This document shows, piece after piece, positions 44,305 through 44,892 of a stretch of DNA of 44,892 nt. Both the position numbers and the translations under genes were made by a program. The stretch spans positions 1-44,892 of the forward strand of contig CANJUF010000026.1 in NCBI GenBank assembly GCA_947477745.1, written 5' to 3'. Numbering within the stretch: position 1 is the stretch's first letter; each line of letters opens with the position of its first letter. The notes under the pieces were generated by a model. The model did not search any database, was not told the origin of the DNA, and saw nothing but the letters and a program-made list of their open reading frames with translations. This DNA comes from Sphingomonadaceae bacterium (lineage in GTDB: Bacteria > Pseudomonadota > Alphaproteobacteria > Sphingomonadales > Sphingomonadaceae).

Positions 44305-44525
44305 TTGGGTCGTACCTTCCCTTTTGCGGAGTGCGCCGCGCGCTTGCATATGACCTACATTGCGTTGGCGAAAGCGATACGTCTAACAAATTGAGCCATA
44401 CAAGTGGGAAGCTGGCGGCCCGAGAGGTCCTGGGAAATTCGCGGCATATGCGCGGCAGATTGCTCATGCCTTGCGAGCCAAATGGCTATCACCCATAGTT
44501 GTGAGCGCAAGAGACAGGAGCCAAC

Positions 44526-44770
44526 ATGCGGGCTTGGATCATCGTGGCAAAAGGTGAACCCCTGGATGTTCTCGATCAGCAAGAGCGGATGCTCCCACCG
44601 CCGGACGTAGGCCAGCTTGCCATTCGCGTGATCGCCTGCGGATAGGCCCTGCCGGACGTGGCAATGTGTCCCGGCACCTATTCGTTGACGCCGGATACAC
44701 CTTTCACTCCCGGCCTCGATTTTGTGGGAACTGTCATCGCCGCCGTGTAGGACTGTACGGACTTGCGGGA
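44526..44770 (+). pseudogene. Zinc-type quinone oxidoreductase (MDR), 5' fragment with two stops
   Basis: From an ATG at 44526 with AGGAG upstream the frame reads MRAWIIVAKGEPLDVLDQQE and DVGQLAIRVIACG, then a TAG (44643-44645), then ALPDVAMCPGTYSLTPDTPF and TPGLDFVGTVIAAV, then another TAG (44748-44750). This is the N-terminal GroES-like part of an MDR-family NADPH:quinone oxidoreductase. The cofactor domain is missing; the IS481-like sequence begins at about 44777. Confidence 0.75.
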
Positions 44771-44776
44771 CATCTT

Positions 44777-44810
44777 TCATGCTGCTGACTGGCAGCCAGG
44801 AGGATGGATC
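44777..44810 (+). repeat. 34-bp repeat in front of the IS481-like transposase
   Basis: Identical, in inverted orientation, to 38295-38328. It contains the AGGAGG ribosome site of the transposase start at 44813, so it belongs to the left end of the element. Confidence 0.7.
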
Positions 44811-44892
44811 CAATGACCAAGGAAGACCGCGATATTCAGCGCAAGCTCTAAGTGCTGCGCCATGCTGAGAAGACTGGCCATGTGGCCAGGAC
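44777..44892 (+). mobile_element. IS481-like insertion sequence, left end (runs past the window)
   Basis: An ATG at 44813 reads MTKEDRDIQRKL, then a TAA stop (44849-44851), then VLRHAEKTGHVAR to the window edge. This is the start of an IS481/IS3-like transposase N-terminal HTH region (RHAExxGHVAxTCRYFG pattern). The stop replaces a residue within the conserved N-terminus, so the copy is probably inactive. It interrupts the quinone-oxidoreductase gene. Confidence 0.6.

Noticed and set aside
1..44892. CRISPR arrays, tRNA or rRNA genes
   Set aside because: No regularly spaced repeats and no cloverleaf or rRNA-like sequence was noticed in the intergenic gaps; this was by eye, so a short RNA could be missed.

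Overview
The window looks like chromosomal DNA of a sphingomonad (Alphaproteobacteria, Sphingomonadales). The reasons are the GC-rich codon use, a CtrA regulator ending in Ala-Ala, the order gluQRS / HIG1-type protein / PduO adenosyltransferase / 3-hydroxyacyl-CoA dehydrogenase, GC-rich palindromic intergenic repeats, an Oar-like TonB receptor, and a group of small genes around cspA and an IF-1 paralogue. The genus cannot be fixed from sequence alone. No tRNA, rRNA or CRISPR array was found.

Region 1 (about 1-20.7 kb) is mostly core chromosome. An internally deleted IS5-type remnant lies just upstream of ctrA. Then come two small proteins, a fused alpha-beta 2-oxoacid dehydrogenase E1, trmB, an acyl-CoA dehydrogenase, a malic enzyme (reverse strand), mutS, the reverse-strand operon gluQRS-HIG1-pduO-hbd, an HNH nuclease, a scrambled surface-lipoprotein/Slam locus (15.3-16.3 kb), the overlapping genes glmM-DUF1272-thiD, a LOG-family hydrolase and an LD-carboxypeptidase.

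Region 2 (about 20.7-34.9 kb) is an accessory oxidative/catabolic block. It holds two tandem PQQ dehydrogenases, a hot-dog fold dehydratase, two overlapping SDR genes with a divergent TetR regulator, a Rieske-less homologue of an oxygenase alpha subunit with a small partner gene, the operon Rieske oxygenase-VOC protein-aldo/keto reductase, and a divergent Baeyer-Villiger monooxygenase. Together the genes could hydroxylate, oxidise and cleave a cyclic or aromatic/ketonic compound; the substrate is unknown. No PQQ biosynthesis genes are present, so the cofactor would have to come from elsewhere.

Region 3 (about 34.9-37.7 kb) is an island of small genes: cspA, several short unknown proteins, an IF-1 paralogue and a DUF2384-like protein. 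It may serve cold or stress adaptation of translation.

Region 4 (about 37.7-44.9 kb) is decayed. It has a phage terminase remnant, one large TonB-dependent receptor, an SDR fragment, a DUF1330 gene, an intact SDR, a quinone-oxidoreductase pseudogene with two in-frame stops, and the start of an IS481-like transposase that itself carries a stop. A 34-bp inverted repeat pair (38295-38328 and 44777-44810) brackets the TonB/SDR segment.
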